From Fremontodendron californicum (lineage: Eukaryota; Streptophyta; Magnoliopsida; Malvales; Malvaceae): a stretch of 64,000 nucleotides of DNA. The DNA lies in the NCBI GenBank assembly GCA_030761205.1, contig JAULJL010000010.1, forward strand, positions 10,139,241 to 10,203,240, given 5' to 3'. A model generated the notes under the pieces. It ran no database searches and had not been told where the DNA came from. It worked only from the letters and a program-made list of their open reading frames with translations. How positions within the stretch are numbered: position 1 is the stretch's first letter; each line of letters starts with the position of its first letter. A program made the position numbers and the translations under genes. This document shows positions 34,280 to 44,809 of this stretch, in pieces.

Positions 34280-34297
34280 TCCCCAGCGGAGTCGCCA
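34280..34297 (-). other. Primer binding site of element 2
   Basis: TGGCGACTCCGCTGGGGA on the minus strand, three bases from the LTR end, is the complement of the 3' end of plant tRNA-Arg (from memory), the primer used by Ogre elements. Confidence 0.85.
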
Positions 34298-34300
34298 AGC

Positions 34301-35374
34301 TGTCGCAACCTAAAAAAAATAACGACGAGTCTCATCGCAAGACATTATTATTCGTTAGGCGTGACATTAAAAAAACATCGAGGAAAAGTCGACTTAATTC
34401 CTCTAGAAAAATGAAGGTTTTGAAAATGACCTTAAAAAAGACATGGAGTCGCCACCAATCTTTTTTAGCTAGGTGTGATCGGCCACCTATTAAAACCGGT
34501 TTTATAAAATATTTTAAAAATTAATTAAAACATTTTAAAAACCAATTTCAAGTCTGCGTTTTAAACCAGAGAAATCAAAGAAGCGGGTTCGGGAGTCGGT
34601 TACGTGTGGGGAAGGATTAGCACCCCCACAACGCCCGTATAAATCGGTACCTTATTAATCGTGTGTTATCTCAAATCTCGGTAAAAGTTGGTTTTAAATT
34701 TAATATTTCAAATTAATTCCCAATTTAAAGAAAAATAATTTCATTTTTTTTGACAATGATCCGAAATTTATAAATTCAAAATTTTCCTATATTCCCCAAC
34801 AAACGTGGCAAAATATAGAAATTTTTATTAGTTTTAGAAAACTTTCCGAATCATTCTCTTTTTTGAAAGAAAGATATTCCTTTATTAATAATAATTGATG
34901 ATATTCCCTCCAGCAAACCCGGTAGAGAACTCATGAATTATTTTAAATCGGGAATATCTTTATTTTTATTGAAAACCATTATCTTTTTTTGAAAACATTT
35001 AAAATAAATGAATATGTATAGGCATGGCATAAATAAAATGACATAGCAAAATCTAAATAATATAATGCAACCTAAATGTCATGACACATAGAAATTAATA
35101 TGGCAAGAATCACATATTATATAAAATGCATGAATATAAAAATGCAATGCATGAAATGTATTTTTTCCTTTAATTAAGGAAATCCGTATATCTAAAAAGA
35201 TATCCGGTTACCTTAGGAAAATATGTCAAATTAAATATTCTAAAACCAAAATACTTTGTGATTGTTTGAAAACAATTTTGAAAAGCTTGAATTAAAAATA
35301 AAAACTGGGCTAAATTTTTTAAACTGACTCTAATTTCCCAAGTTTAAAAATCCGGATTTTACTACCCTTAACCC
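34301..35374 (-). repeat. 5' LTR of element 2, portion before the insertion of element 3
   Basis: Equivalent to 20509-21575 of the other LTR. The break is at AACCC (35370-35374), duplicated at 54153-54157. Confidence 0.93.
35370..35374. repeat. Target site duplication of element 3, left copy
   Basis: AACCC, matched at 54153-54157. Removing element 3 and one copy restores the uninterrupted LTR seen at 20509-25266. Confidence 0.93.
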
Positions 35375-36904
35375 TGTAGACACCTAATTTTGTCCGGACC
35401 ACTAAACAGGTATGTTTTCTTCCCATATTGATGTTCCTAAGTGTAAAAAGACTGTTTTCATCCTGCAGGTGGTACTCCGAGACTTAGTTTAAGAGGGCGA
35501 GCACAAAAATTCAAACTTGAAAAAAAGTCAACCCCGAAAAAGTCAACCCCAAAAAAGTCAACCCCAGAAAGTCAACTACTGAAAAAGTCAACCCACTTTC
35601 AAAATCAAGATTTTAAGTTCAATTGAAAAATGGCGAAAGAATTTTGATAATCCGAGGTCTACATTGAAAGATATGGAGTTCGGAAGTTGGGATTTGGAGA
35701 TTCAGTAGAAAAGAAACCCTAATCCGAGAAATTTGGGGAAAAGTGCTTAAACGATCAAACTGGTCGAAATTGAAGGTTCCAAATGAAAGATAAGCACTGA
35801 CTACGGGTAATGGAGAAGTCACTTGCAAGAAAAACCGAAAAAAAGTCAATCCGGGAGAAAACCGAGAATTAGGGTTTTTAGTGGATTTCGGTGAAATCGG
35901 GAAGAATCACAGAAATGGCCCGACTTGGTAAGACCAAAGCCCCCAATGGATGAGGAATGATTAAAAAGGATGGCCCAAGGCTCAGATTGAAGAAAATCTG
36001 AAAATCGGACTTGTTTTGAGCAAAACCGGGTTTCGGAGGTTAAAGGGTAAAATTGGAAAAATTTGGGAAAAATAGAAAATGGACTCCGAAAATTATGGAA
36101 AATTTGTCAATCTCATTCTTAAATCATTTGAAAGAGATTGGAGAAAGAAAATCTTGATTCCGAGTTCGTTTGCAAAGTGGCCAAATCCCGAGCTTCTTAT
36201 GCAGTAATTCAAAAAGATAAATCCCGGAAAAATAGCAAATGGACTCCAAAAATTCTAAAATTTGGCAAATCTCATTATTAAATTATTTGGAAGAGATTGG
36301 CGAAAGAAAATCTTGACTCCGAGTTCGTTTGCAAAATGGCCAAATCCCGAGCCTCCTATGCAGTAATTCAAGCCGATAAATCCCGAAAAAATACCAAATG
36401 AGCTCCAAAAATTATGAAAACTTCCAGATCACACTTTTTAATTATTTTGAAGAGATTGGTGAAGAAAAATCTTGATTTGGAGCTCGTTTAAAAAATGGTA
36501 AAAAGTAGGGGCATAAAAGGACATTTTGGGAAGAAAAAATCCAAATAAATAGCAAACGGACTCGGATAATTTTGAAAACTTCCAGAACTCAATATTTTAT
36601 TATTTTGGAAGCATTAAAAAAATAAAAATTGAATTTGGAGTCCGTTTGATATTTATTTTGCATCCGGGGGCAAAATGGTCGTTTCACCCAAGCAACCGAA
36701 AAGGGCTTCTTTGGGCCTTGCAAAAATCAGAGCTGGGCTGGAAAAGAGAAGTGCTGGCCTGCCCAAGCCCAAAGGAAGGAGGAAGCTTAGGATTTTTTCA
36801 ATCAAGTGATTAAAAATCAAGAGTTAAGTTAGAGATTTTCATTTTTGAGCCTAAGTCCCAATCCCACATCCCTTTGTAATGTCAAGCCAAGGAGGTGCTC
36901 ACCT

Positions 36905-36912
36905 TATAAATA
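36905..36912 (+). promoter_or_regulatory. TATA box of element 3 (5' LTR)
   Basis: TATAAATA, also at 50871-50878 in the 3' LTR. It sits in a segment with no counterpart in the LTR of element 2, which carries a different TATA region. Confidence 0.6.
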
Positions 36913-37011
36913 AGGAGTCTTGGCCTTTGGTTGAAATCACCCACTACCCCTTGTGAGATATTCTATACACTTGTATTAGGATTATCCGGGTGGTGAGTCA
37001 TAGTGTTTTAC

Positions 37012-37227
37012 TCTGAGGGTTCGTAGCTTAATCCGTTCAAAAGCTACTCTGAGGGTTCGTAGCTTAATCCGTTCAAAAGCTACTCTGAGGGTTCGTAGCT
37101 TAATCCGTTCAAAAGCTACTCTGAGGGTTCGTAGCTTAATCCGTTCAAAAGCTACTCTGAGGGTTCGTAGCTTAATCCGTTCAAAAGCTACTCTGAGGGT
37201 TTATAGCTTAATCCGTTCAAAAGCTAC
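37012..37227 (+). repeat. 36-bp minisatellite, six units (5' LTR of element 3)
   Basis: Exactly 6 x 36 bp. Each unit holds a stem-loop with arms GTAGCTT and AAGCTAC. The last unit is a variant (ttatagc). It lies just downstream of the TATA box and so probably in the transcribed leader. Confidence 0.95.
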
Positions 37228-38269
37228 TTGGTGAGTTTTCATTTTAAAATAATGTTTCTTGTTCTTCCTTCATTTCCTTTCTTAAGTATATTTTTCTGAC
37301 ATTTTGTTTTTACAATAAACTCACCATGGCCAAATGGCCTACATTATTTATTTTAAGTTGTTGTTTTTGATTCATTTTATCATATTGTTTATGCTATTTT
37401 CTTTATTTTTGATGTTTTAAATATTATGTTATTTCATGTTCTTAAGTTATATTTAATTTGGTTGCTTTGTTTGTTGCCATTTATGTCTTAGATATCATGT
37501 TTTTGCATTTTTAATTTTCTGTTTTCATGTTGTTTAAATTTGAGCATGTTTTAGAGTTGGTATATTAAGTGTTTGTGAAAATGCTTGTGTGATTCTTTGC
37601 ATGATTCTTGTTTTATATCTTAGTGAGCATGTTTTAGATTTGGTATATTAGGTGTTTGTGAAAATGCTTGTGTGATTTTTGTGTTATGACTTAGTTTTTC
37701 ATGCTAGCATACCAAGTGTTTGTGAAAATGCCATGCTTGTTGAAGCTTGGGGCCATTTGGCTACTCCATGTGTTTTGCATTGTGTGTTGTATTTTTGTCA
37801 TGCTAGTTGTTAGGTTTTTGCATTTGCATGATATTTGGTTGGATTTTTGAATTAAGCATGCCTTGTGTTTGTGAAAATGCCATGCATGTCTTAGGTCTAG
37901 GTTACATTAAATGCCATGCAAGTTCATGTTAGGTCTAGGCCATATTATTTGTGTCATGCATTTTCCTTACATTTAGGTTTAGATCCATGCATTTCATGCA
38001 TTATGTTTGCTGCATTGTTTCATGCATTTCATGTTCATGCCACTTGAATAATGACTTGAGCCAATTAATGGTTCAAAGTCATGCTCTCTTGAGCACACTT
38101 GTGGAAAATTAAGTTTGTCAAATTGATTATTCTACCTTTGTGATTTTTTTTACTTAGCCAATTTTTATCTAACTTTCAAAAAGTCCTAGCTACTGCTTTC
38201 AAGTCATTTTATGAGTTTCAAATATTTTTATTTTTATTTTTAAATGATTTTATCAAAGACAAAAAAAAT

Positions 38270-38930
38270 GTGTTGGCAAAGCAGTTTTTTTTCCACCCAA
38301 AACTCGTACATCTCCGATTTTTCTGGGAATTCATCTTTGATCAGAAAATTAAGCCAATTTTTTCTCATGTAGTTTTATATGTCCTGAGTCTCCAGTATTT
38401 TTTTTAGAATTTTTGGAATTTTTAAAAATAGGGTAAAAAATCGTGGATTAAAACTGGACAGTGGAGTCAGGATTGAATTTAAAGAAAAACAAAGCAGTTT
38501 TTTCTCCTCCAAAAACTCGTACATCTCTGATTTTTCTGGGAATTCATCTTTGATCAAAAAATTAAGCCGATTTTTTCTCGTGTAGTTTTAAATGTCGTGA
38601 GTCTCCAGTATTTTTTCAGAATTTTTGGAATTTTTTAAAATAGGGTAAAAAATCGTGGATTAAAACTGGACAGTGGAGTCAGAATTGAATTTAAAGAAAA
38701 ACAAAGCAGTTTTTTCTCCTCCAAAAACTCGTACATCTCTGATTTTTCTGGGAATTCATCTTTGATTCGAAAATTAAGCCGATTTTTTTTCGTGTAGTTT
38801 TACATGTTCTGAGTTTCCAGTATTTGTTTTAGAAGTTTTGGAATTTTTAAAAATAGGATAAAAATTCGTGGATTAAAACTGGACAGTGGAGTCAGAATTG
38901 AATTTAAAAAAAAAACAATTTTCTGTTTTG
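38270..38930. repeat. ~215-bp tandem repeat in the 5' LTR of element 3
   Basis: The counterpart, in opposite orientation, of 21660-22350. Confidence 0.88.
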
Positions 38931-40151
38931 GTTAATTTACTTAGAATGGGCTGATTAGAAGGGTTAGCTACTGACTTAGGGTAATTTCTAAGCCTTTTCA
39001 AACTCTAAAAATGGTTTTTCAAGTCCCGGGTTAAGGGTAGTCAAGTCCGGATTTTTTAAACTTAGGAAATTAGAGCCATTTTAAAGAAATTAGCCCAGTT
39101 TTTATTTTTCTAATTCAAGCTTTTCAAAATTGTTTTCAAACAATCACAAAGTATTTTGGTTTTAGAATATTTAATTTGACATATTTTCCTAAGGTAGCCG
39201 GATATCTTTTTAGATATACGGATTTCCTTAATTAAAGGAAAAAAATACATTTCATGCATTGCATTTTTATATTCATGCATTTTATATAATATGTGATTCT
39301 TGCTATAATAATTTCTATGATATTGTTGTTATTTTGATTTATATTTTTTGATGTTACATGGTTTATTATATGGTTTCGAATATTTCATGATATCCTATGC
39401 TTTTATTTAGTTATCTTTATTTAGCATATACGTATTCATTTATTTTAAATGTTTTCAAAAGATAATGGTTTTCAATAAAAATAAAGATATTCCCGAGTTA
39501 AAATAATTCATGAGTTCTCTACCGGGTTTGCTGGAGGGAATATCATCAATTATCATTAATAAAGGAATATCTTTCTTTCAAAAAAGAGAATGATTCGGAA
39601 AGTTTTCCAAAACTAATAAAAATTTCTATATTTTGCCACGTTTGTTGGGGAATATAGGAAAATTTTGAATTTATAAATTCTGGATCATTTTCAATAAAAA
39701 AAATGAAATTATTTTTCTTTAAATTGGGAATTAACTTGAAATACTAAATTTAAAACCAACTTTTTACCGAGACTTGAGATAACACACGATTAATAAGGTA
39801 TCGATTTATACGGGCGTTGTGGGGGTGCTAATCCTTCCCCACACGTAACCGACTCCCGAACCCGCTTCTTTGATTTCTCTGGTTTAAAACGCAGACTTGA
39901 AATTAGTTTTTAAAATGTTTTAATTAATTTTTAAAATATTTTATAAAACCGGTTTTAATAGGTGGCCGATCACACCTAGCTAAAAAAGATTGGTGGCGAC
40001 TCCATGTCTTTTTTAAGGTCATTTTCAAAACCTTCATTTTTCTAGAGGAATTAAGTCGACTTTTCCTCGATTTTTTTTAATGTCACGCCTAACGAATAAT
40101 AAAGTCTTGCGATGAGACTCGTCGTCGTTATTTTTTTAGGTTGCGACAGCT

Positions 40152-40169
40152 TGGTGACTCCGCTGGGGA
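40152..40169 (+). other. Primer binding site of element 3
   Basis: TGGTGACTCCGCTGGGGA, three bases after the LTR. It differs from the tRNA-Arg-type site of element 2 by one C-to-T change, which would still allow a G:U pair. Confidence 0.85.
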
Positions 40170-40983
40170 CATATTAGAGAGTCAGGCCTAGAAATTAGTC
40201 GTGTGTTATCAAAGTCTCGGTTTTGTTGGTTTAATTGGTATTTAATTTTAATTCCCATATTTTTTTTAATAAGTAGAATTTTGAAAATAATAAAATATTT
40301 TTAAATATGTTCATACTCATGTGCATGCATTTTATTATTGTTCTCTACCTATTTAAGGTTGAATATTATAACTGCTTGTCGGTTAATGCGTTACACTATT
40401 CTTGAATGTTTTAATTGTTAGGACATTTAGAATAAGGTTTGTAGAATAGGTGGTGACAGGTTTGTTTTGTTTCTCCACACACACTACACGTGCATTTGCA
40501 TAACATGAATCCTCTACCCGGGTTCCGTCCTTTTAAGTGGAAGTAAAGTAACTAAGCCTTCGTGATTGATCCTCCGTATGGGCTAGTGAAACACTTTCGG
40601 AGTATAAAGTACCTAATGCCTTCGTGATAATCCTCCGTACGGGCATAGGAAAATATACTCTAACGAATTGAACCCGCTTTTATCGGGGTGCCTTACTAGC
40701 CTTCACCGGCGACAGTGAGGAACAATTCGGGGCCTTAGAACCGATTCACCTTCATATAGTGAACCTAGGCGAAGCCATCCCTAATTTCCGTTAGATATAC
40801 CGAAAATAGGAACACATGGAGGGACATTTCTAAACTTTTTGTTACCTGTTTTACACTCCGAATAAGTGTGGTAGATCGGGCAACGATGTACGTACATCGC
40901 CCGTAATAAATGTGATACTCCGCCTCGAAGGCATCGTGATGCCTAAATAAGCAGATATTGCTGGGGCAGATGTTCATTAGCTG

Positions 40984-41014
<31 letters not shown>

Positions 41015-41611
41015 TCCTTTTTCAAGCATTTTTTGCATGTGGCACATTTCATGCATGTGTAAATAAAGCATGTACATTTTTGGTTGTATTATTGATCTCA
41101 TTCTTTGCAATAAACAGTTGGTAATTGAATTTGATGATTTCATAAAACCGGTAGTGTCACATGAGCATTTGCATATTGTACCATAGTAAGATCCACCCTG
41201 AAATTCTTTTGAAAATGATGTGATTGGTTTATCAACAAAAAAAAAATCAACAAAAAAAAAAAAAAATTGGAGGCAAATCCTGCATAATGAGATTTTTGAA
41301 TAGTCCCACCAATTTCGTGTAGTCATTGATTTCTTTGTATATACCTTTGTGTTAATTCATTTATTTTTGCATGTATCATTTTGACATCATATTATAGTCA
41401 TAGCATGCATGGTCATTCATTGTAAGATACGTTTATGACATGCACAGTCATTATCTGTATATACCTAGCATTAGATTGCATCCATAGCATACATAGTCAT
41501 CATAATTTCTCTGTATATGTTCATGCATTAATCATCAGTTTATTCATGCACATAGGAATAGAGCATGTACATTCATAATTGTATTCCTAATCTCATGACA
41601 TTTTCATTTGC
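40170..41611 (+). other. Untranslated leader of element 3
   Basis: 40490-40980 corresponds to the GC-richer block of element 2. A/T runs at 40984-41012 and 41238-41267. 41340-41560 contains unexpanded copies of the GCATGCATGGTCATTCATTG-type motif that element 2 has amplified. Confidence 0.6.
40884..40899. promoter_or_regulatory. Conserved 16-base palindrome in the element 3 leader
   Basis: CGATGTACGTACATCG, identical to 33554-33569. Confidence 0.6.
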
Positions 41612-42562
41612 ATGAAAGGGATTCGAGATATGAGGAATGAATCGGAGGAACGATTGGGTCCTTTGGAACGCAATCAAGAGGAATATGGACATGAAATCCG
41701 AAAGGTGAAGGAACAACTTGCCAAATTGCTGAAAATGGTTGAGGATATGGGTAACAGTAAAGGTGAACTTTCTCAGGGCTTCGCATCATCTTCGGATCAA
41801 CCAAAACCATTAGGCCCAGAACACATAATCCTTGCTGGATCCTGCGCTTGTCAATGCCACAAAGGTTGCAATCATGATGAAATTATGGACAAAATCGTGA
41901 AAATGATTAAACCTGAGAGCCTGATACCAAAGATAGAAACCTTGGATCCTGTACCATACCTGCAAACTGTTCGAGGTCCAAGCCAGTATCCCCACCCTAC
42001 CATGGTCCAATCGTCCATTGGGATGACCACTACGGGATTCCTGAATCCCACTCCATCACCAACAACTACCAGTTCATACTATTTCCCTCATCAACCACCT
42101 TATCCAGCATCTGGGATAGGAACCTCGAGCTATGTACAACCTCCAAAGGCCCCGTATCCGAATCCATACCCTCACCATGCTGTTTCGCCACATCTCCATG
42201 TAAACACTCTGGTTCGGACCTTAGTGCCACCACCAAGTGCCCCAACTCCTAGGCCATGTGTAACTAAGAAACGACCCCAGGATAAGACCCAAATGCCTTT
42301 TGATCCCATTCCAATCAGCTACCAAGAGCTCCTCCCTATACTGATCCAAAATCACATGGTTGCCTGTGTCCCATTGAAACCCCTGTTACCACCATATCCA
42401 AGGTGGTATAATCCAAATGCAAAATTTGATTATCATTGTGGAATTGTTGGCCATAACATTGAAGACTGTATGGCATTCAAAAAGAAAGTGCAAACTCTTA
42501 TAAATGCCAAGTGGTTGGATCCCACGACACTGATTGATAGAGGACTAGGAAAGCGTCATTAG
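41612..42562 (+). CDS. Additional gag-like protein without capsid domain, element 3
   Basis: Intact, 316 codons. Residues ~10-50 are coiled-coil-like (LGPLERNQEEYGHEIRKVKE). A Cys/His cluster SCACQCHKGCNHDE lies near 75-90. The middle is Pro/Ser/Thr/Tyr-rich. Residues ~230-310 match the C-terminus of Ogre-type gag: FDPIPISYQELLPILIQNHM, PPYPRWYNPNAKF, and a zinc-knuckle-like YHCGIVGHNIEDC in which the first Cys is Phe. The capsid domain is missing. Element 2 has only expanded leader repeats at the matching position. It could be a relic of another gag brought in by recombination, or a functional nucleic-acid-binding accessory. Function unknown. Confidence 0.7.
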   Translation: MKGIRDMRNESEERLGPLERNQEEYGHEIRKVKEQLAKLLKMVEDMGNSKGELSQGFASSSDQPKPLGPEHIILAGSCACQCHKGCNHDEIMDKIVKMIKPESLIPKIETLDPVPYLQTVRGPSQYPHPTMVQSSIGMTTTGFLNPTPSPTTTSSYYFPHQPPYPASGIGTSSYVQPPKAPYPNPYPHHAVSPHLHVNTLVRTLVPPPSAPTPRPCVTKKRPQDKTQMPFDPIPISYQELLPILIQNHMVACVPLKPLLPPYPRWYNPNAKFDYHCGIVGHNIEDCMAFKKKVQTLINAKWLDPTTLIDRGLGKRH

Positions 42563-43393
42563 GATTGGGAGATTTACATCATTGAGGTGGAAAGACTTCG
42601 GTCTTATATGATGTAATAGGATTTCACTTTTTCAGTAGCCGGCTCTTATAGCCTTAGGATGTTAGGAAGAATAAAGTGCTTGTAAGGACAGTCTTAACCA
42701 CTGTTCAAATTTTGTAAAACATGGTTTATACCATTGTGAATGTTGATGTGGGAATGAATTGATTATGTTTCAAATTAATGAGAGGTTGATGATTAAGTTC
42801 CTCCGATTCTTATTTCCTCCGTGATATCTCCCCCTTTGCATTTTGCATCCCATCAATTATTTGTCAGGTTGCATTCATGCATTCGTAATCAGCATGATTT
42901 TTCTGTATATATCTATGCATTAATTTGCTTATTACATACATCATGATTAGCATTAGGTCACATTCATGACACACATGGTTAGTATGATTTTCTTTGTATA
43001 TACTCTGTATCAATCATTCATTGTTTGCATGTATCATAATTGACACCATGTTGCATTCATAGAACATATGAACATTCATTGGGAAATATGCTGAAATGCA
43101 CATGATCAGTCATTGCATATATCCATGTGTTGATTTGTTTATTCTTTGTTTGCAACATGTTGGCATTGTGATTGCATTTATTACATATATGGTCAGCATG
43201 TTTCCATTATACATGTCCATACATCATATTGTTTAGGCTTCACATGCATCAAATTGCATTCATGGCTCATTCATCATGACATACATTTTGGGGAAAATAG
43301 AATAGAAGTTGGCTTGGCTTTAGGAGTCTTTGAAAGAATTTCCATTTCAAATCAGAAGAAGTACTGAGTACACTTTTAATACAGGCTGGTGCT
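42563..43393 (+). other. Spacer between the two gag-type genes of element 3
   Basis: 42563-42850 has no counterpart in element 2. From ~42860 the leader motifs shared with element 2 resume and continue to the gag ATG. No gene is seen. Confidence 0.6.
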
Positions 43394-44809
43394 ATGGAGG
43401 ATGAACATGTTGCCCGAATGGAAAAAATGGAAAGGGAAGAGAGAGAATTGCGAGAACAGCTAGCAAAATCTCAAGCAGAATCTAAAGGTCAGATGACTAA
43501 ATTGATGGAGCTGATGTATGCCGTAATCAAAGGAAAAGGATACACCGAAAACGTTATCGCCAGAGAAGGGTTAGAGGCACAAAAGGGCCAGGATGAGGTC
43601 ATAATAAGTGATGCCCAGAACACTGTTAACCTCGTCAATGTCCTAAACTCATATGATCCAGCTGAACAGGCAAAGTTGAAAAGGGTTGCAGTAAATGAGG
43701 TTGAGTTGGCAGATTCCCAAGGGAAATATCAGTTGTTAGATGAAAGGCTCCGGGCAGTAGAAAATGCAGACGTATTAGGGAGTGTGGAGGCGAAAGAACG
43801 ATGCTTGGTCTTCGATTTAGTCATTCCTCCTAAGTTCAAGATCCCTGACTTTGTGAAATATGACGGGACGACTGATCCATCAGCCCACATCACTATGTTC
43901 TGCCGGAAGATGACAAGTCATATAGATAATGATAAGCTTTTGATTCACTGCTTTCAAGATAGCCTCAGCGGATCCGCAATTAGGTGGTATAGTCAGTTGA
44001 GCAAGGATCAGATTCACTCTTGGAATGACCTGGCTAGGGCTTTTCTAAACCAGTACAAGCATATGACCGACAAGACACTTGATCGTCTCACTTTGCAAAA
44101 TATGGAGAAAAAAGCTACTGAGAGCTTCAAAGAATATGCACAACGGTGGATGAGCCTGGCTGCCCAAATACAACCGCCCTTGACACAAAAGGAAATCACT
44201 ATCCTTTTTGTGAATACACTGCACGCCCCGTACTATGACAGACTTGTCGGCAATGCTTCGAAGAATTTTGCGGACATGGTAATTTCAGGGGAGATGATTG
44301 AGAATGCTATCAAGAATGGGAAACTTGAAAGAGAAGGAACATCCAATACCGAGAGAAATAAGGCACCAAGAAAGAAAGAGGAAGATGTCCAAACTATGGA
44401 AGATTTCATCCCATATTCCCAATTTCCCTCATACCAATCATGTTACCCTACTGAGGTATCTCCAAGCCTTTATCCTTACCTACCTACCCAAACACCTAAT
44501 CCTATACCAGCCCTTGCAACAAGGCCTACTTCTAGAAAACGACCGCGAGAAAATCAAGAAAGAATTCCAATCCCCATCCCTGACTTACTGCCATTACTAA
44601 TAAAGAATCAGTACCTTACCCCGGTACCTTTGAAAATAGCTCCGAATCCATCAGCAAGGAGTTATGACCCTGACAGCAAGTGTGATTATCACCTAGGGGT
44701 AGTTGGGCATTCAACTGAAAAATGCAGACAACTGAAGGAAATGATTGAAAGTTTTATCCGTGATGATATTTTGACACCGGAGCTTATCGATCAATGGAAG
44801 GCCACTTAG
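43394..44809 (+). CDS. gag of element 3, intact
   Basis: 471 codons. N-terminal coiled coil (MEDEHVARMEKMEREERELR); capsid domain (PF03732 type) at residues ~145-320, with PPKFKIPDFVKYDGTTDPSA, FQDSLSGSAIRWYSQLSKDQ and MSLAAQIQPPLTQKEITILF. A basic Lys/Arg-rich segment follows, then a zinc-knuckle-like CDYHLGVVGHSTEKC (C-x2-H-x5-H-x4-C) near 430. It is expected to form particles and bind RNA. The ATG at 43394 matches the start in element 2. A stop follows and no protease continues the frame. Residues from ~336 on differ strongly from element 2. Apparent functionality in an element lacking pol fits trans-mobilisation. Confidence 0.9.
   Translation: MEDEHVARMEKMEREERELREQLAKSQAESKGQMTKLMELMYAVIKGKGYTENVIAREGLEAQKGQDEVIISDAQNTVNLVNVLNSYDPAEQAKLKRVAVNEVELADSQGKYQLLDERLRAVENADVLGSVEAKERCLVFDLVIPPKFKIPDFVKYDGTTDPSAHITMFCRKMTSHIDNDKLLIHCFQDSLSGSAIRWYSQLSKDQIHSWNDLARAFLNQYKHMTDKTLDRLTLQNMEKKATESFKEYAQRWMSLAAQIQPPLTQKEITILFVNTLHAPYYDRLVGNASKNFADMVISGEMIENAIKNGKLEREGTSNTERNKAPRKKEEDVQTMEDFIPYSQFPSYQSCYPTEVSPSLYPYLPTQTPNPIPALATRPTSRKRPRENQERIPIPIPDLLPLLIKNQYLTPVPLKIAPNPSARSYDPDSKCDYHLGVVGHSTEKCRQLKEMIESFIRDDILTPELIDQWKAT

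Larger units (their letters stand above)
35375..40148 (+). repeat. 5' LTR of element 3
   Basis: 4774 bp starting TGTAGACACC and ending GGTTGCGACA. It contains the TATA box at 36905, the 36-bp minisatellite at 37012-37227 (six units), the donor-like ttg|gtgagt at about 37229-37237 and the ~215-bp array at about 38270-38930. Confidence 0.94.
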
